Positions 35,933 to 44,606 of a stretch of 47,051 nt of DNA are shown here, piece after piece (position 1 is the first letter of the stretch; every line of letters begins with the position of its first letter). This stretch comes from JBGTFE01 sp036403235 (GTDB taxonomy: Bacteria; Acidobacteriota; Blastocatellia; Pyrinomonadales; Pyrinomonadaceae): positions 1 to 47,051 of the forward strand of contig DASWRI010000057.1 of the NCBI GenBank assembly GCA_036403235.1. The letters run 5' to 3'. The position numbers and the translations under genes are program-made. The notes under the pieces are model-generated. The model saw only the letters and a list, made by a program, of their open reading frames with translations. It ran no database searches and had not been told where the DNA came from.

Positions 35933-36538
35933 TTATGCTCTTAAAAGTTTTAATTTGTCGAATATTTCGATAACTTGTCGCCGCGTATCCGCAAAATTTT
36001 TCGACGTGTCAATCAGAAAATCGGCGTGCGCCTTTTTTTCTTCCTGAGGCATCTGCGCGTTGATTCTTTTCAGCGCGTCTTCTGCCGATAAATTGTTGCG
36101 TAAAACCAGACGTTCCAATTGTATCTCAGGTCTGCACCAAACGACAATCAATTTCGTAAATCTTTTGTATCCACCGGATTCTATCATTAAAGCCGCGTCA
36201 ATGACAGCGATTCCATCCGGGTTTTCCCGTTCGCGTTCGGCCAGCCATTCGTTCTGCGCTTCGATAACCAATGGATGCACGATTGAATTGAGAAGTTGCC
36301 GTTTTGCTTCCGATGCGAAAACGATTGCGGCTAATCGGGCGCGGTCAAGCTCGCCGTTTGAAAGCAAAACTTCCGCGCCGAAATTTTCGACGATTAATTT
36401 TAAGCCTTTCCTACCGGGCGCGACGACTTCGCGCGCCGTCTGGTCGGCGTCGAGCACAACCGCGCCGAGCTCGCGAAAAATCTCGCAAACAAAAGATTTG
36501 CCGACGGCAATCGAGCCTGTTAAGCCGACTTTTAGCAT
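35933..36538 (-). CDS. coaE: Dephospho-CoA kinase
   Basis: 201 residues, normal length. Last step of coenzyme A synthesis: phosphorylates the ribose 3' hydroxyl of dephospho-CoA using ATP. It has P-loop GLTGSIAVGKSFV at residues 5-17, the substrate motif VLDADQTAREVVAPG, and QLERLVLRNNLSAEDALKRINAQMP of the lid region. It lies 11 bases after the MazG-like gene and 5 bases before the peptide-binding lipoprotein, so the three are probably one transcript. Confidence 0.96.
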   Translation of the reverse strand: MLKVGLTGSIAVGKSFVCEIFRELGAVVLDADQTAREVVAPGRKGLKLIVENFGAEVLLSNGELDRARLAAIVFASEAKRQLLNSIVHPLVIEAQNEWLAERERENPDGIAVIDAALMIESGGYKRFTKLIVVWCRPEIQLERLVLRNNLSAEDALKRINAQMPQEEKKAHADFLIDTSKNFADTRRQVIEIFDKLKLLRA

Positions 36539-36549
36539 TTTAAGAGAAA

Positions 36550-36852
36550 TTATTTTCTGTTATGTCTTTTTGCTAATTTTTCCACGTTAAATTCCGCGAT
36601 TTCCGCGAGCGTTAAATTCAATTCGTCGGCGCAGGCCGAGATATACCAGAGCACGTCGCCGAGCTCGTCTTTTAGTTTGGCGCGGATTTCTTCGGTTATT
36701 TGGCCGCCGAAATCGCGCTGGATTTTTTTGACGATATTGGCGACTTCGCCCGCTTCGCCCGCCAGTCCGAGCGTCGGATATTCGAGATTTTTTAAACGAT
36801 TCGGATACAAAGCCGTCTGCTTTGCTTCGCTTTGATATTCTTCAAAATTCAT
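36550..36852 (-). CDS. MazG-like nucleotide pyrophosphohydrolase
   Basis: 100 residues, a single MazG-type all-alpha NTP pyrophosphatase domain. The metal-binding signature is present: GLAGEAGEVANIVKKIQRD (ExxE) and then LKDELGDVLWYISA (ExxD). Proteins of this size (RS21-C6/MazG-like) clean non-standard dNTPs from the pool. The start MNFEEYQSEAKQTALYP is typical. Starts the coaE run; upstream is folD. Confidence 0.9.
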   Translation of the reverse strand: MNFEEYQSEAKQTALYPNRLKNLEYPTLGLAGEAGEVANIVKKIQRDFGGQITEEIRAKLKDELGDVLWYISACADELNLTLAEIAEFNVEKLAKRHNRK

Positions 36853-36989
36853 ATTTTTTTTACTACCGCAGAACGCAGAGCTTTTTTAGAGCGCGAAAGG
36901 CTGAATGCGGAATAAAAAAGCATTTATCCTGCATATCGAAGTCCATCCTGTTTTAATTTCCTCTGTGCTCTCTGCAATCTCTCCGTCGG
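36853..36989. other. Gap between folD and the MazG-like gene, with repeat words
   Basis: Contains CCGCAGAACGCAGAG near its left end and CTCTGTGCTCTCTGC near its right, which pair imperfectly, plus single ATCCTG words (TTTATCCTGCATATC, CCATCCTGTTTT) like those in the 21524 hairpin. It may be a decayed or loosely formed member of the intergenic hairpin set. No gene or clear terminator. Confidence 0.5.
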
Positions 36990-37907
36990 TTAAATTTTTC
37001 TTCTCAACTTCGCCGCGTCCAAAGTGTTGCGCATCAGCATCGCGACGGTCAAAAGTCCGACGCCGCCGGGAACGGGCGTAAAATTCGCCGCCTTTTCCGA
37101 CGCTTCTTTCGGATTGACGTCGCCGACGAGGGTAAACCCGCGCTTTTCGATTGTTTTCAGACGTTTTTCAAGTTCGGTTTCAGCGAATAATTCACGCGCG
37201 AAAACGGCGTCGGAAACGTTGTTGATGCCGACATCGACGACCGTTGCGCCCGGCTTTATGTGTTCGGCGCGAACAAATCCGGCGCGGCCGATTGCGGCAA
37301 CCAAAATGTCGGCCCGGCTCGTCACATCGGGCAGATTTTTCGTCCGCGAATGACAAATCGTAACGGTCGCATTTTCGCGCAGAAGAAGCATCGCCATCGG
37401 TTTCCCGACGATGTTGCTGCGCCCGACGATGACGGCGTTTTCGCCCGCGATTTTTATTCCCGAGCGCTTTAAAATCTCGATGACGCCCGCCGGCGTGCAC
37501 GGCGCGAGCGAAGGCTGTCCCTGCGCCAATCTTCCGACATTTACGGGGTGAAAGCCGTCAACGTCTTTTTCGGGATTTATCGTTTCCAAAATCACTTTTT
37601 CGTCAATCTGCGGCGGCAAAGGCAGCTGCACCAGGATTCCGTCAACGTCTTCGCGGTTGTTCAAATCCCGAACGAGCGCGAGCAATTCTTCCTCGGATGT
37701 TTCCGCCGCCAGATGAATGTGCTCGGAAATCAAGCCCAGTTCCTGCGAGGTTTTCACCTTGTTTCCGACATAAACCGCCGAAGCCGCGTCTTCGCCGACG
37801 CGAACCGCGACGAGTGTCGGGCGAAACGATAAATTTTTTACTTCTTCCGCTACTTCGCGCTTTATCGCATCGGCGATGTCTCTGCCGCTCAAAATTTTTG
37901 CCGCCAT
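36990..37907 (-). CDS. folD: Methylenetetrahydrofolate dehydrogenase/cyclohydrolase
   Basis: 305 residues; bifunctional enzyme that oxidises 5,10-methylene-THF to methenyl-THF and hydrolyses it to 10-formyl-THF, supplying one-carbon units. Marks: AVYVGNKVKTSQELGL with the catalytic Lys, GILVQLPLPPQID, the NADP-binding NAVIVGRSNIVGKPMAMLLL, and the C-terminal PVPGGVGLLTVAMLMRNT. The start ATG at 37907 is followed by AAKILSGRDIADAIKREV, the usual FolD beginning. Transcribed on the minus strand, divergent from the FG-GAP gene. Confidence 0.97.
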   Translation of the reverse strand: MAAKILSGRDIADAIKREVAEEVKNLSFRPTLVAVRVGEDAASAVYVGNKVKTSQELGLISEHIHLAAETSEEELLALVRDLNNREDVDGILVQLPLPPQIDEKVILETINPEKDVDGFHPVNVGRLAQGQPSLAPCTPAGVIEILKRSGIKIAGENAVIVGRSNIVGKPMAMLLLRENATVTICHSRTKNLPDVTSRADILVAAIGRAGFVRAEHIKPGATVVDVGINNVSDAVFARELFAETELEKRLKTIEKRGFTLVGDVNPKEASEKAANFTPVPGGVGLLTVAMLMRNTLDAAKLRRKI

Positions 37908-37988
37908 AAGTTTTTTATATTACGGAATTTTTTGCGGATTGTTAATTTCTCATCTACAATAACTGGAAACACTTTAGATAACCGGCGG

Positions 37989-38016
37989 TCGAACAGGCGA
38001 TTTCGCCCCTGTTCGA
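37989..38016 (+). promoter_or_regulatory. Leader hairpin before the FG-GAP gene
   Basis: TCGAACAGG (37989-37997) pairs with CCTGTTCGA (38008-38016) over a 10-base loop, then TTATTCTTT. It lies 30 bases before the ATG at 38047 and could be an attenuator or an mRNA-stabilising stem. A GGGGGA ribosome site follows. Confidence 0.4.
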
Positions 38017-38046
38017 TTATTCTTTCTGGATTTTGGGGGAAAATAT

Positions 38047-39009
38047 ATGAAGATTTTTAAATCAATTACGCTGACCTTTTTTTTCTTATTCGCTCTGACG
38101 CTTTTGCCGAGCAGCGTTTTCGCCAAAGGCAAAATTAATCTCGACTACGACGGCAAAGCCGATTTTCTCGTCTTTCGCCCGTCAAACGGCACGTGGTACG
38201 GCTACGGCACCGAATCGGGAAGCTTTTTTCAGGTTCAATGGGGACTTTCGACCGACCATCCGGTCGCGGCCGATTACGACGGCGACGGCATCACGGACGT
38301 CGCGGTTTTTCGCCCGAGCACCGGCGTCTGGTATATTCGCCGCAGTACGAACGGGCAGATGTTTGCCGTCAGCTGGGGACTTTCGAGCGATGCGCTCGTT
38401 CCGGCCGACTATGACGGCGACGGCCAGACGGACATCGCCGTTTATCGGCCTTCAAACGGCATCTGGTATATCCTGACTTCGACGAGCGGTTATAATCCGA
38501 GATATTTCGACACGCGCTCGATGATTCCTTCGGACGTGCCGATAAGTCAGGTAAATCCCGTTCCGGCCGATTACGATAACGACGATAAAGCCGATTATGC
38601 CGTAAAATTTATCGGAACATGGTTTATTCGCAAAAGCGATTCGGGCGCTTTGACAAGCAAAACTCTGACCTGCGACACGGCGTATCTCGCGCCCGCCGAC
38701 TATACCGGCGACGGAATGGACGACCCCGGCTGCATTTATGCGCAAAGCGACGTGACATACCAGTGGCGCTACGTCAGAAGTCAAAACAACCAGCTCGCAA
38801 CTTTCCCGTGGGGACAGGGACAATATGACGACCGCCCCGTTCCCGACGATTACGACAACGACGGTCACACCGATTTCGCCGTTTACCGGCAGGGACAGTG
38901 GTGGATTTATCCGAGCAATACGCTTCACCCGTTCGTGGTCAGTTTCGGGCTCGCGGGCGATGTTCCGGCGCAATATGCAAATTTGCGTCTCAATTATCTC
39001 GGCGGTTGA
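38047..39009 (+). CDS. Secreted FG-GAP/VCBS beta-propeller protein
   Basis: 320 residues: a signal peptide (about 1-26, cleavage near VFAKG) and then FG-GAP-like blades of about 45-55 residues. Each blade carries a calcium-type DxDxDG loop followed by [VF]xRPSxGxWY: LDYDGKADFLVFRPSNGTWY, ADYDGDGITDVAVFRPSTG, ADYDGDGQTDIAVYRPSNG, ADYDNDDKADYAVKF, ADYTGDGMDD and DDYDNDGHTDFAVYRQGQW, six in all. Between them recurs WGLSxDxPV. The same modules end the M36 remnant at 14610-15170, so this looks like a free-standing version. It likely binds ligands outside the cell; no enzyme domain. A strong terminator follows. Confidence 0.88.
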   Translation: MKIFKSITLTFFFLFALTLLPSSVFAKGKINLDYDGKADFLVFRPSNGTWYGYGTESGSFFQVQWGLSTDHPVAADYDGDGITDVAVFRPSTGVWYIRRSTNGQMFAVSWGLSSDALVPADYDGDGQTDIAVYRPSNGIWYILTSTSGYNPRYFDTRSMIPSDVPISQVNPVPADYDNDDKADYAVKFIGTWFIRKSDSGALTSKTLTCDTAYLAPADYTGDGMDDPGCIYAQSDVTYQWRYVRSQNNQLATFPWGQGQYDDRPVPDDYDNDGHTDFAVYRQGQWWIYPSNTLHPFVVSFGLAGDVPAQYANLRLNYLGG

Positions 39010-39028
39010 TTTACTCGGCAGCAACGAC

Positions 39029-39062
39029 AAAAGGAGAGTTTGCAAAGACTCTCCTTTTTTAT
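39029..39062 (+). terminator. Rho-independent terminator after the FG-GAP gene
   Basis: AAAAGGAGAGT (39029-39039) / ACTCTCCTTTT (39048-39058), 8-base loop, followed by T residues. Closely resembles the stem at 25244. Confidence 0.92.
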
Positions 39063-39090
39063 TTCTCAGAATCAAGCTAAAATTCAGCCT

Positions 39091-41607
39091 ATGAAACGGC
39101 TGATAATTTTTTCGCTTTTTTTGCTTTTCTGCTTCACTAATCTTTCCGCCCAAAATTTATCCGAAACGCACCAGAAAATAAAAACTGCGGTCGAAAATCG
39201 TGATTACCCGGCGGCCAGCGGCGAGCTGAAATCTCTCGAAAAATCCGATAAAAAACTTTTCGAGCTGAACAATTACGATTATCTGCTCGCGCGCCTACTG
39301 GAAAAAACGGGCGATTTGGCCGGAGCGGCGGCCGGTTATCAATCGGCGGCAAATCGGAATTCGATTTTGAAGGAATACGCTTTGTGGCATCTTTCGCAAA
39401 TCGCGCGCGCGTCGGGAAACTTGATGCTGGAGCGCGTTTATTTGCAGGAAATTTCCGTTTTCGCGCCCGAAAGTTTATTAAAAACCGCCGTTCAGACGCG
39501 AACGGTGCAAAGTTTATTCGAAAGCAAAAATTATGATTCTGTTATTGCTCAGTTGTCGGCACTCGGCAGCCAGCAGGCGGCAAATACGACAAAAACCAAC
39601 GGGCAATCGGCGACGAGCAGCGGGCTATCGAGAGAAAATCAGCTTCTGCTCGGTCAGGCATATTTGCAGAGCGGGCGAACGACGGAGGCGCGAGACATTT
39701 TTACAAAGCTCGCCGGCGAATTAGCAAATCCCGCCCAGCCTGACGATTACGCGCTGGCGGCCGTGCGCGTTTTGGACGAGCTCGACGGCGGGCGCGAAAA
39801 TTTCGGCAAAATCGCGCCGACGATAGCCGAAGGCGAGCATCTCAGACGCGCTTCGATTTATCAATTTAACCGCAATTTCCCGCTCGCGCGCCTGCATTTT
39901 CAGGCAATCGTCGAGCGTTTTCCCGAAAGCCCGAACGTCGCGTCCGCGCTTTATCAAATCGGGCGAACTTACGCGCAGGAAGGAAATTTCCTGCAAGCCA
40001 TCGAATCGTTCGAGCGCGTCCAGTCGCAATTTCCCGGCGACGCGATTGCGAAAGACGCTTTGAGCCAGACGGCTTCGGCTTATTCGCGCCTCAACAAACC
40101 GAAGGAATCCGTTTCGCGTTACCAGAAATTTATCGAAAAATACGCCGACGCAGACAATCTCGACCGCGCATACTTAAACATCATCGACGTTCTGCGCGAC
40201 GCGGGCGAAGACGGCGACGCGCTTAAATGGTCGCAGAAAACGCAGGAAGCCTTTCGCGGAAAACTGCCCGAAGCGCTCGCGCTTTTCGCCTCCGCGCGCA
40301 TTCATATCGTTCAAAACGACTGGCAAAACGCTTTAACGGATTTGGAAAAAATTCTGACGTTTGCCGATTTGGGCGGAACGCGCGTCCCGGGCGGCACGAA
40401 CAAATCCGAAATTACTTTTATGAAAGGCTTCGTTCTGGAAAATCTGCAGCGTTACCCGGAAGCAATCGACGTTTACCTGTCGATTCCCGACGGTCGAAGT
40501 GAATATTACGGCTGGCGCGCGACCGACCGAATAAAAGCGCTCGCCGCAGACGAAAAAGCGAAATCCTATATCGTTCAAAAAATGGGCGAGCTGACAAAAA
40601 ACATCGAAATCAGAAACGCCGAAGCGCAGAGAAACGCCGCGCAGGCCGTTCTGCGTTTGAGCGAAAACGCGGAAATCCGCGCGCGGATGCTCGAAATTTT
40701 GAAAAAAGCTTACTCGACGCTTCCCGATTATCAAAAAGTTCCCGTTTTCAAATTGGCGGAATTCGGTCGCAAGGAAGTCTTAAAAGATGCGCGCGAAAAT
40801 AAAATCCAAAATTATCACCAGATTTTAGCCGACGAGCTTTTATTTCTGGCGCTCTACGACGAAGCCGCGCCGGAGATGGAAAAAAGCGGCCAGTCGTCAG
40901 CGGTCAGCAGTCAGAACAATGTGACAACAAACAACGACGTTCAAGCGACGAACAAAAGCCCAAAACCGAAAACCGAAGACCAGAACAATTTTAATTATTC
41001 TCTGGCCGTTTTTTACAAGCGCGGCGATATGGCCAATCGCGCGGTCGCGTTTTTAGAGCCCGTCTGGAAACAAGTTCCCGCCGATTATCAAATCGAGCTG
41101 ATGCCTCGCGAGCAGGCCGAAATGCTTTATCCCGCGCCGTTTGCCGATGCGCTCCTGCAATACGCGCCGGAAAAAAATCTCGATGCGCGCTTTCTGCTTT
41201 CGATTATGCGACAGGAATCGCGTTATCGCGCCGACGTCAAATCAAACGCCGCCGCCCGCGGGCTGATGCAGTTTATATCGACGACCTCGGAGAAAATCGC
41301 CGCCGAGCTCGCTCGCGCGAATTTCAAACAGGACGAGCTTTACAATCCGCCGACGGCGATTCAGTTCGGCTCGCAGTATCTGGCCAATCTTTTCCGCCAG
41401 TTTCCAAACCAGCCGCAGGCCGTCGCGGCCAGCTATAACGGCGGCGAAGACAATGTGGCGCGCTGGCTGGCGCGCTCAAAATCCGACAATCCCGACCGAT
41501 ACGTGCCGGAAATCGTTTTTTCGCAGTCGAAGGATTACGTCTATAAAGTGATGGCAAATTATCGGGTTTACCAAACGATTTATGACGAAAAACTGCAAAA
41601 ACGCTGA
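39091..41607 (+). CDS. Soluble lytic murein transglycosylase with TPR superhelix
   Basis: 838 residues from ATG 39091; the longer frame from 39040 runs through the preceding terminator and is rejected. A signal peptide (KRLIIFSLFLLFCFTNLSAQ) leads to a long helical TPR region (about 20-590). The C-terminal SLT domain (about 695-830) has catalytic Glu709 in LSIMRQESRYRADV, then AARGLMQFISTT, and AVAASYNGGEDNVARWL. It cleaves peptidoglycan to 1,6-anhydro products in the periplasm, like Slt70. Residues about 600-632 are a Ser/Asn/Lys-rich insert of repeat-like DNA. No ribosome site is evident. Confidence 0.93.
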   Translation: MKRLIIFSLFLLFCFTNLSAQNLSETHQKIKTAVENRDYPAASGELKSLEKSDKKLFELNNYDYLLARLLEKTGDLAGAAAGYQSAANRNSILKEYALWHLSQIARASGNLMLERVYLQEISVFAPESLLKTAVQTRTVQSLFESKNYDSVIAQLSALGSQQAANTTKTNGQSATSSGLSRENQLLLGQAYLQSGRTTEARDIFTKLAGELANPAQPDDYALAAVRVLDELDGGRENFGKIAPTIAEGEHLRRASIYQFNRNFPLARLHFQAIVERFPESPNVASALYQIGRTYAQEGNFLQAIESFERVQSQFPGDAIAKDALSQTASAYSRLNKPKESVSRYQKFIEKYADADNLDRAYLNIIDVLRDAGEDGDALKWSQKTQEAFRGKLPEALALFASARIHIVQNDWQNALTDLEKILTFADLGGTRVPGGTNKSEITFMKGFVLENLQRYPEAIDVYLSIPDGRSEYYGWRATDRIKALAADEKAKSYIVQKMGELTKNIEIRNAEAQRNAAQAVLRLSENAEIRARMLEILKKAYSTLPDYQKVPVFKLAEFGRKEVLKDARENKIQNYHQILADELLFLALYDEAAPEMEKSGQSSAVSSQNNVTTNNDVQATNKSPKPKTEDQNNFNYSLAVFYKRGDMANRAVAFLEPVWKQVPADYQIELMPREQAEMLYPAPFADALLQYAPEKNLDARFLLSIMRQESRYRADVKSNAAARGLMQFISTTSEKIAAELARANFKQDELYNPPTAIQFGSQYLANLFRQFPNQPQAVAASYNGGEDNVARWLARSKSDNPDRYVPEIVFSQSKDYVYKVMANYRVYQTIYDEKLQKR
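40891..40986. repeat. Low-complexity insert in the transglycosylase gene
   Basis: The DNA reads as GTCAG words (CAGTCGTCAGCGGTCAGCAG), then GACAACAAACAACGACG and CCAAAACCGAAAACCGAAGA. It encodes GQSSAVSSQNNVTT and NKSPKPKTEDQNN between two structured parts. The words match those of the intergenic hairpin set, but the insert is in frame and translated. Confidence 0.7.
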
Positions 41608-41674
41608 TTTTGGCAAATCGCCGCATAATCTAATATTGACAATTCAAATGTTCCGTTTCACGATTTAGATATTT

Positions 41675-42562
41675 ATGAAAAAAGTTATTTTATTTTTACT
41701 TTTTACCGTTTTATGCATTTCGGCCTGCCAAAAATCCGAGATGCAAAATCAAAACGCTTCGGCCGACGCCAAGCGATACGATTTCAAAGGAAAAATCGTC
41801 GCCGTCGACCGGGCGAAGAAAAAAGCGACCATCACGCACGACGAAATCGTCGGCTTTATGGGCGGGATGACGATGGAATTTCCGATTAAGGACGATTGGG
41901 TCTGGGACGATTTGACGAAGGACTCTGAAATTCGCGCGACATTGGTCGTCGATAAAGACGGTTACTGGCTCGAAAACATCGGCATTATCGCCGCGCCGAA
42001 CCCGAACCAGCCCGCGCCGACGCCGAACGAAAACTTCGCCCAAATCGGCAGGGAAATTCCCGATTTCGCTTTGACCAATCAGGACGGGAAACGTTTTTCG
42101 CTCAAAAACTATCGCGGAAAAGCGCTCGCGATTACGTTTATCTACACGAAATGTCCTCTGCCGGATTACTGCATTTTGATGTCGAAAAACTTTTCCGATT
42201 TGGCGAACCAATTAAACGAAAACGCCGAATTAAAAGACAAAATACGGCTTTTGAGCATCTCCTTCGACCCGAAAAACGACACGCCCGAAAAATTAAAGCA
42301 ATACGGGCTCGGCTATCTCGGCAAAGATTCAAAGGCGGGTTTTACCGTCTGGCAGCTGGCGACCGGCTCGGATAAAGAAGTCCAGAGCATAGCCGACTTT
42401 TTCGGTCTGCGCTATGAAACCGACTCGGCCGACAAAGCGCAGATTAACCACTCCCTGCGCACCGCCGTCATCGCGCCGGACGGAAAAGTAACGAAAATCT
42501 TCGCCGGAAACGAATGGACGACGAACGATTTATTAAGAGAAATTCAGGCGACGCTAAAGTAA
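41675..42562 (+). CDS. CusF-like/SCO1 fusion copper lipoprotein
   Basis: 295 residues. A lipoprotein signal (LFLLFTVLCISAC) is followed by a CusF/copper-efflux-like domain (about 35-105) whose VGFMGGMTMEFPIKD segment supplies methionines for Cu(I). After a Pro/Asn linker comes an SCO1/SenC thioredoxin-fold domain (about 125-295): IPDFALTNQDGKRFSL, TFIYTKCPLPDYC, SISFDPKNDTPEKLKQYG and the conserved His in INHSLRTAVI. The copper cysteines are spaced CPLPDYC (five residues between) rather than the mitochondrial CxxxC. It is likely to deliver copper to cytochrome oxidase CuA on the outer face of the membrane; no oxidase genes are in view. Confidence 0.92.
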   Translation: MKKVILFLLFTVLCISACQKSEMQNQNASADAKRYDFKGKIVAVDRAKKKATITHDEIVGFMGGMTMEFPIKDDWVWDDLTKDSEIRATLVVDKDGYWLENIGIIAAPNPNQPAPTPNENFAQIGREIPDFALTNQDGKRFSLKNYRGKALAITFIYTKCPLPDYCILMSKNFSDLANQLNENAELKDKIRLLSISFDPKNDTPEKLKQYGLGYLGKDSKAGFTVWQLATGSDKEVQSIADFFGLRYETDSADKAQINHSLRTAVIAPDGKVTKIFAGNEWTTNDLLREIQATLK

Positions 42563-42601
42563 AAATTGAAAACTGAAAGCTAATTATCAGTTTTCAATTT
42601 T
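42562..42601. repeat. 15-bp perfect inverted repeat between convergent genes
   Basis: 42562-42576 pairs exactly with 42587-42601 over a 10-base loop. Both ends touch stop codons: TAA of the SCO gene and TGA of the amidohydrolase gene. The centre CTGAAAGCTAATTATCAG differs by one base from the centre of the 8502 hairpin. Likely a shared terminator. Confidence 0.93.
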
Positions 42602-43956
42602 CAGTTTTCGCTTCTCATTTTCGTCGCCATTTCGCGCATTTTCGTCTTCAGTTCAACTTCGTCGATTACTTTCGCACGACCGTCGCGGTAAATTTCCCGG
42701 CCCGCGACGGTCGTCATTTTTACGTCGCGCGCGTTTGAAGCGAAAAGCAGCGCCGAATAAACGTCGTGAATCGGCATCTGCGCCGCGTTTTCGAGCGAAA
42801 CGACAATTAAATCGGCTTGTTTTCCCGCTTCCAGGGTTCCCGTCTCAGTTTCCATTCCTAAAGCGCGAGCGCCGCCGAGCGTTGCCGTTTCGATTATTTC
42901 TTCGGCGCTCAAAAATCTTTGCCGCGCGTCACGCGTTCGGGCGACGAGCGTCGCAAACCGCGCTTCTTCCAAAATATCGCAGTTGTTGTTGCTCGCCATC
43001 GAATCGCTGCCGAAGCCGACGCGGATTTTTTTATCGAGAAAAAGTTCAAACGGCGCGATGCCGTGTCCGAACTTGGCGTTCGACTTCGGGCAATGTGCGA
43101 TGCGCGCGCCTGCTTCGGCAATCAATTCGATGTCTCTTTCCGAAACCTTGACGCAGTGCGCGAGCAGCGGTTTTGCCTCTAAAACGCCGATGCGGGCGAG
43201 ATATTCAACCGGCGTGCAGTTTGGCGCGCACCATTCGAGACCGAGCCGCCGGTAAATTTCGAGAAAAAAGCCATCGCCGGAAATCAAAAGATTCTGTTCC
43301 TCATCTGATTCGGCAACGTGTGTCGAGATTTTTATATTTTCGTCAATCGCGTAGCCTGCGACTTTTTCAAAAAGCTTTTCGCTGACCGTGTAAGGCGAAT
43401 GAGGCGAAAGCCCGACGCGAACGAGCGCAGTTTCTTCGGCTTTTAATTCCAGATATTTTTCGTTTAATTTGGCAAAATCCTCGTCGGCGCTCGCGTTTCC
43501 GGGCGAAAACTCGGTTTCCTGAAACAAAATGCCGCGCAGGCCGTTCGCCTTCAGCGCCTCAAAGCCCGCTCGACCGAAACGCCCGATGTCGCCGAAACAG
43601 GTGACACCGGCCCGCGCTGCTTCGAGCGCGCCGAAACGGGCGGCGATTTTTATGTCTTCGTCGGTTAATTTTTCGGCGCGGGTTTTTGTCAGAGTTATCA
43701 GCCACGAATAAAAATCGCCGTCAAATTCGTCGAGAAAACCGCGCATCGCCGTTATTTCCAGATGCGAGTGAGCGTTAACGAAACCCGGCAGAATCGCCGC
43801 TTCGCCGAAATTTTCCGTTTCGGCGTCGGGAAATTTACTGATTATCGATTCGCGCTCGCCGACGGCGCGAATCGTGTCGTTTTCGAAGGCGACTGCGCCG
43901 TCTGTAATCGGTGCGGCTGAAATCGGCAAAACGTATCGGGCGGTAAGAATTTTCAT
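42601..43956 (-). CDS. Amidohydrolase, deaminase type (MtaD/SsnA/aminofutalosine deaminase-like)
   Basis: 451 residues, cytosolic TIM-barrel metal hydrolase of the cytosine deaminase-like group. Metal ligands: FVNAHSHLE (HxH), STHVAES, LAHCVK and GFGSDSMASNN, with SPHSPYTVS before them. The flanking beta-sandwich is formed by the N-terminal ILTARYVLPI segment and the C-terminal GTLEAGKQADLIVV segment. This group deaminates adenosine-type substrates (SAH, MTA, 6-amino-6-deoxyfutalosine) or guanine; I cannot tell which, and no menaquinone genes are near. It is convergent with the SCO gene and shares its hairpin. Confidence 0.9.
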   Translation of the reverse strand: MKILTARYVLPISAAPITDGAVAFENDTIRAVGERESIISKFPDAETENFGEAAILPGFVNAHSHLEITAMRGFLDEFDGDFYSWLITLTKTRAEKLTDEDIKIAARFGALEAARAGVTCFGDIGRFGRAGFEALKANGLRGILFQETEFSPGNASADEDFAKLNEKYLELKAEETALVRVGLSPHSPYTVSEKLFEKVAGYAIDENIKISTHVAESDEEQNLLISGDGFFLEIYRRLGLEWCAPNCTPVEYLARIGVLEAKPLLAHCVKVSERDIELIAEAGARIAHCPKSNAKFGHGIAPFELFLDKKIRVGFGSDSMASNNNCDILEEARFATLVARTRDARQRFLSAEEIIETATLGGARALGMETETGTLEAGKQADLIVVSLENAAQMPIHDVYSALLFASNARDVKMTTVAGREIYRDGRAKVIDEVELKTKMREMATKMRSEN

Positions 43957-43970
43957 TTTATAAAAATTCT

Positions 43971-44037
43971 AAAGTAAAAAGTAAAAAGGCCAAAGCGAAA
44001 ACACGCTTTCCGCTTTGGCCTTTTTACTTTTTACTTT
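43971..44037. repeat. Perfect 27-bp inverted repeat between the amidohydrolase and transglycosylase genes
   Basis: 43971-43997 is the exact reverse complement of 44011-44037, with a 13-base loop. The arm holds the word AGTAAAA in tandem next to AGGCCAAAGCG. It ends 5 bases before the stop of the small transglycosylase gene, which is co-directional, so it may be that gene's terminator. Confidence 0.95.
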
Positions 44038-44041
44038 TGTC

Positions 44042-44599
44042 TTAATTTGCTCTGTATCGCTGCAAAATCGAAGAAACGTAGGCTTTTGTCGAAGCGATGT
44101 TGATTTGGTCGATAAATTCCCGTTCACTCATCTGCGCGGCCTGCGATTTGCTCCAGTCGGTAACGCGGCTCGCGCCCGCATTGTAGGCGGCCAGAGTCAT
44201 CGCCGTTTCCGCCGGAAATCCGCGGTAATTTTCGCGCAGTTTTTCCAGATACCAGCAACCGACCTGAATGTTTCTTTCCGGCTCGCTCAAAAATTTGTTG
44301 ACGTTTTCGGCCGTCTGTTCCTGAAACTCGCGAAAACCCGTTTCGCGCGCCCATTCGCGCGCGACCGTCGGCGTCACCTGCATCAGACCGACTTCTTCGG
44401 CAGCGCCGATTTTCCAGCCGCGAAAATACGTTTCCTCGTAAATTACGCTCCAGACGAGTTTTTGGTCAAGCCGGTAAACGCCCGCCTGACGCGCAATCAG
44501 CTCGTCGTAGCGGTGAATCCAGTAATTGTTAAAATAATATGCTCCGGCGAGCGATAAAACGATAAAAATTATCGCCGAGGAGATTAAAATGCGACGCAT
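44042..44599 (-). CDS. Small membrane-anchored lytic transglycosylase
   Basis: 185 residues: an N-terminal membrane anchor (ILISSAIIFIVLSLAGAYYF) and an SLT domain of about 150 residues. The catalytic Glu is most likely Glu56 in WSVIYEETYF, followed by EEVGLMQVTPTVAREWA and LAAYNAGASRVTDW. It resembles the minimal SLT proteins (YjbJ/Slt35-like catalytic core). It cleaves peptidoglycan outside the membrane. Its start is 7 bases after the end of the small ORF at 44607, so it may share that transcript. No ribosome site visible. Confidence 0.92.
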   Translation of the reverse strand: MRRILISSAIIFIVLSLAGAYYFNNYWIHRYDELIARQAGVYRLDQKLVWSVIYEETYFRGWKIGAAEEVGLMQVTPTVAREWARETGFREFQEQTAENVNKFLSEPERNIQVGCWYLEKLRENYRGFPAETAMTLAAYNAGASRVTDWSKSQAAQMSEREFIDQINIASTKAYVSSILQRYRAN

Positions 44600-44606
44600 T
44601 CAAATT

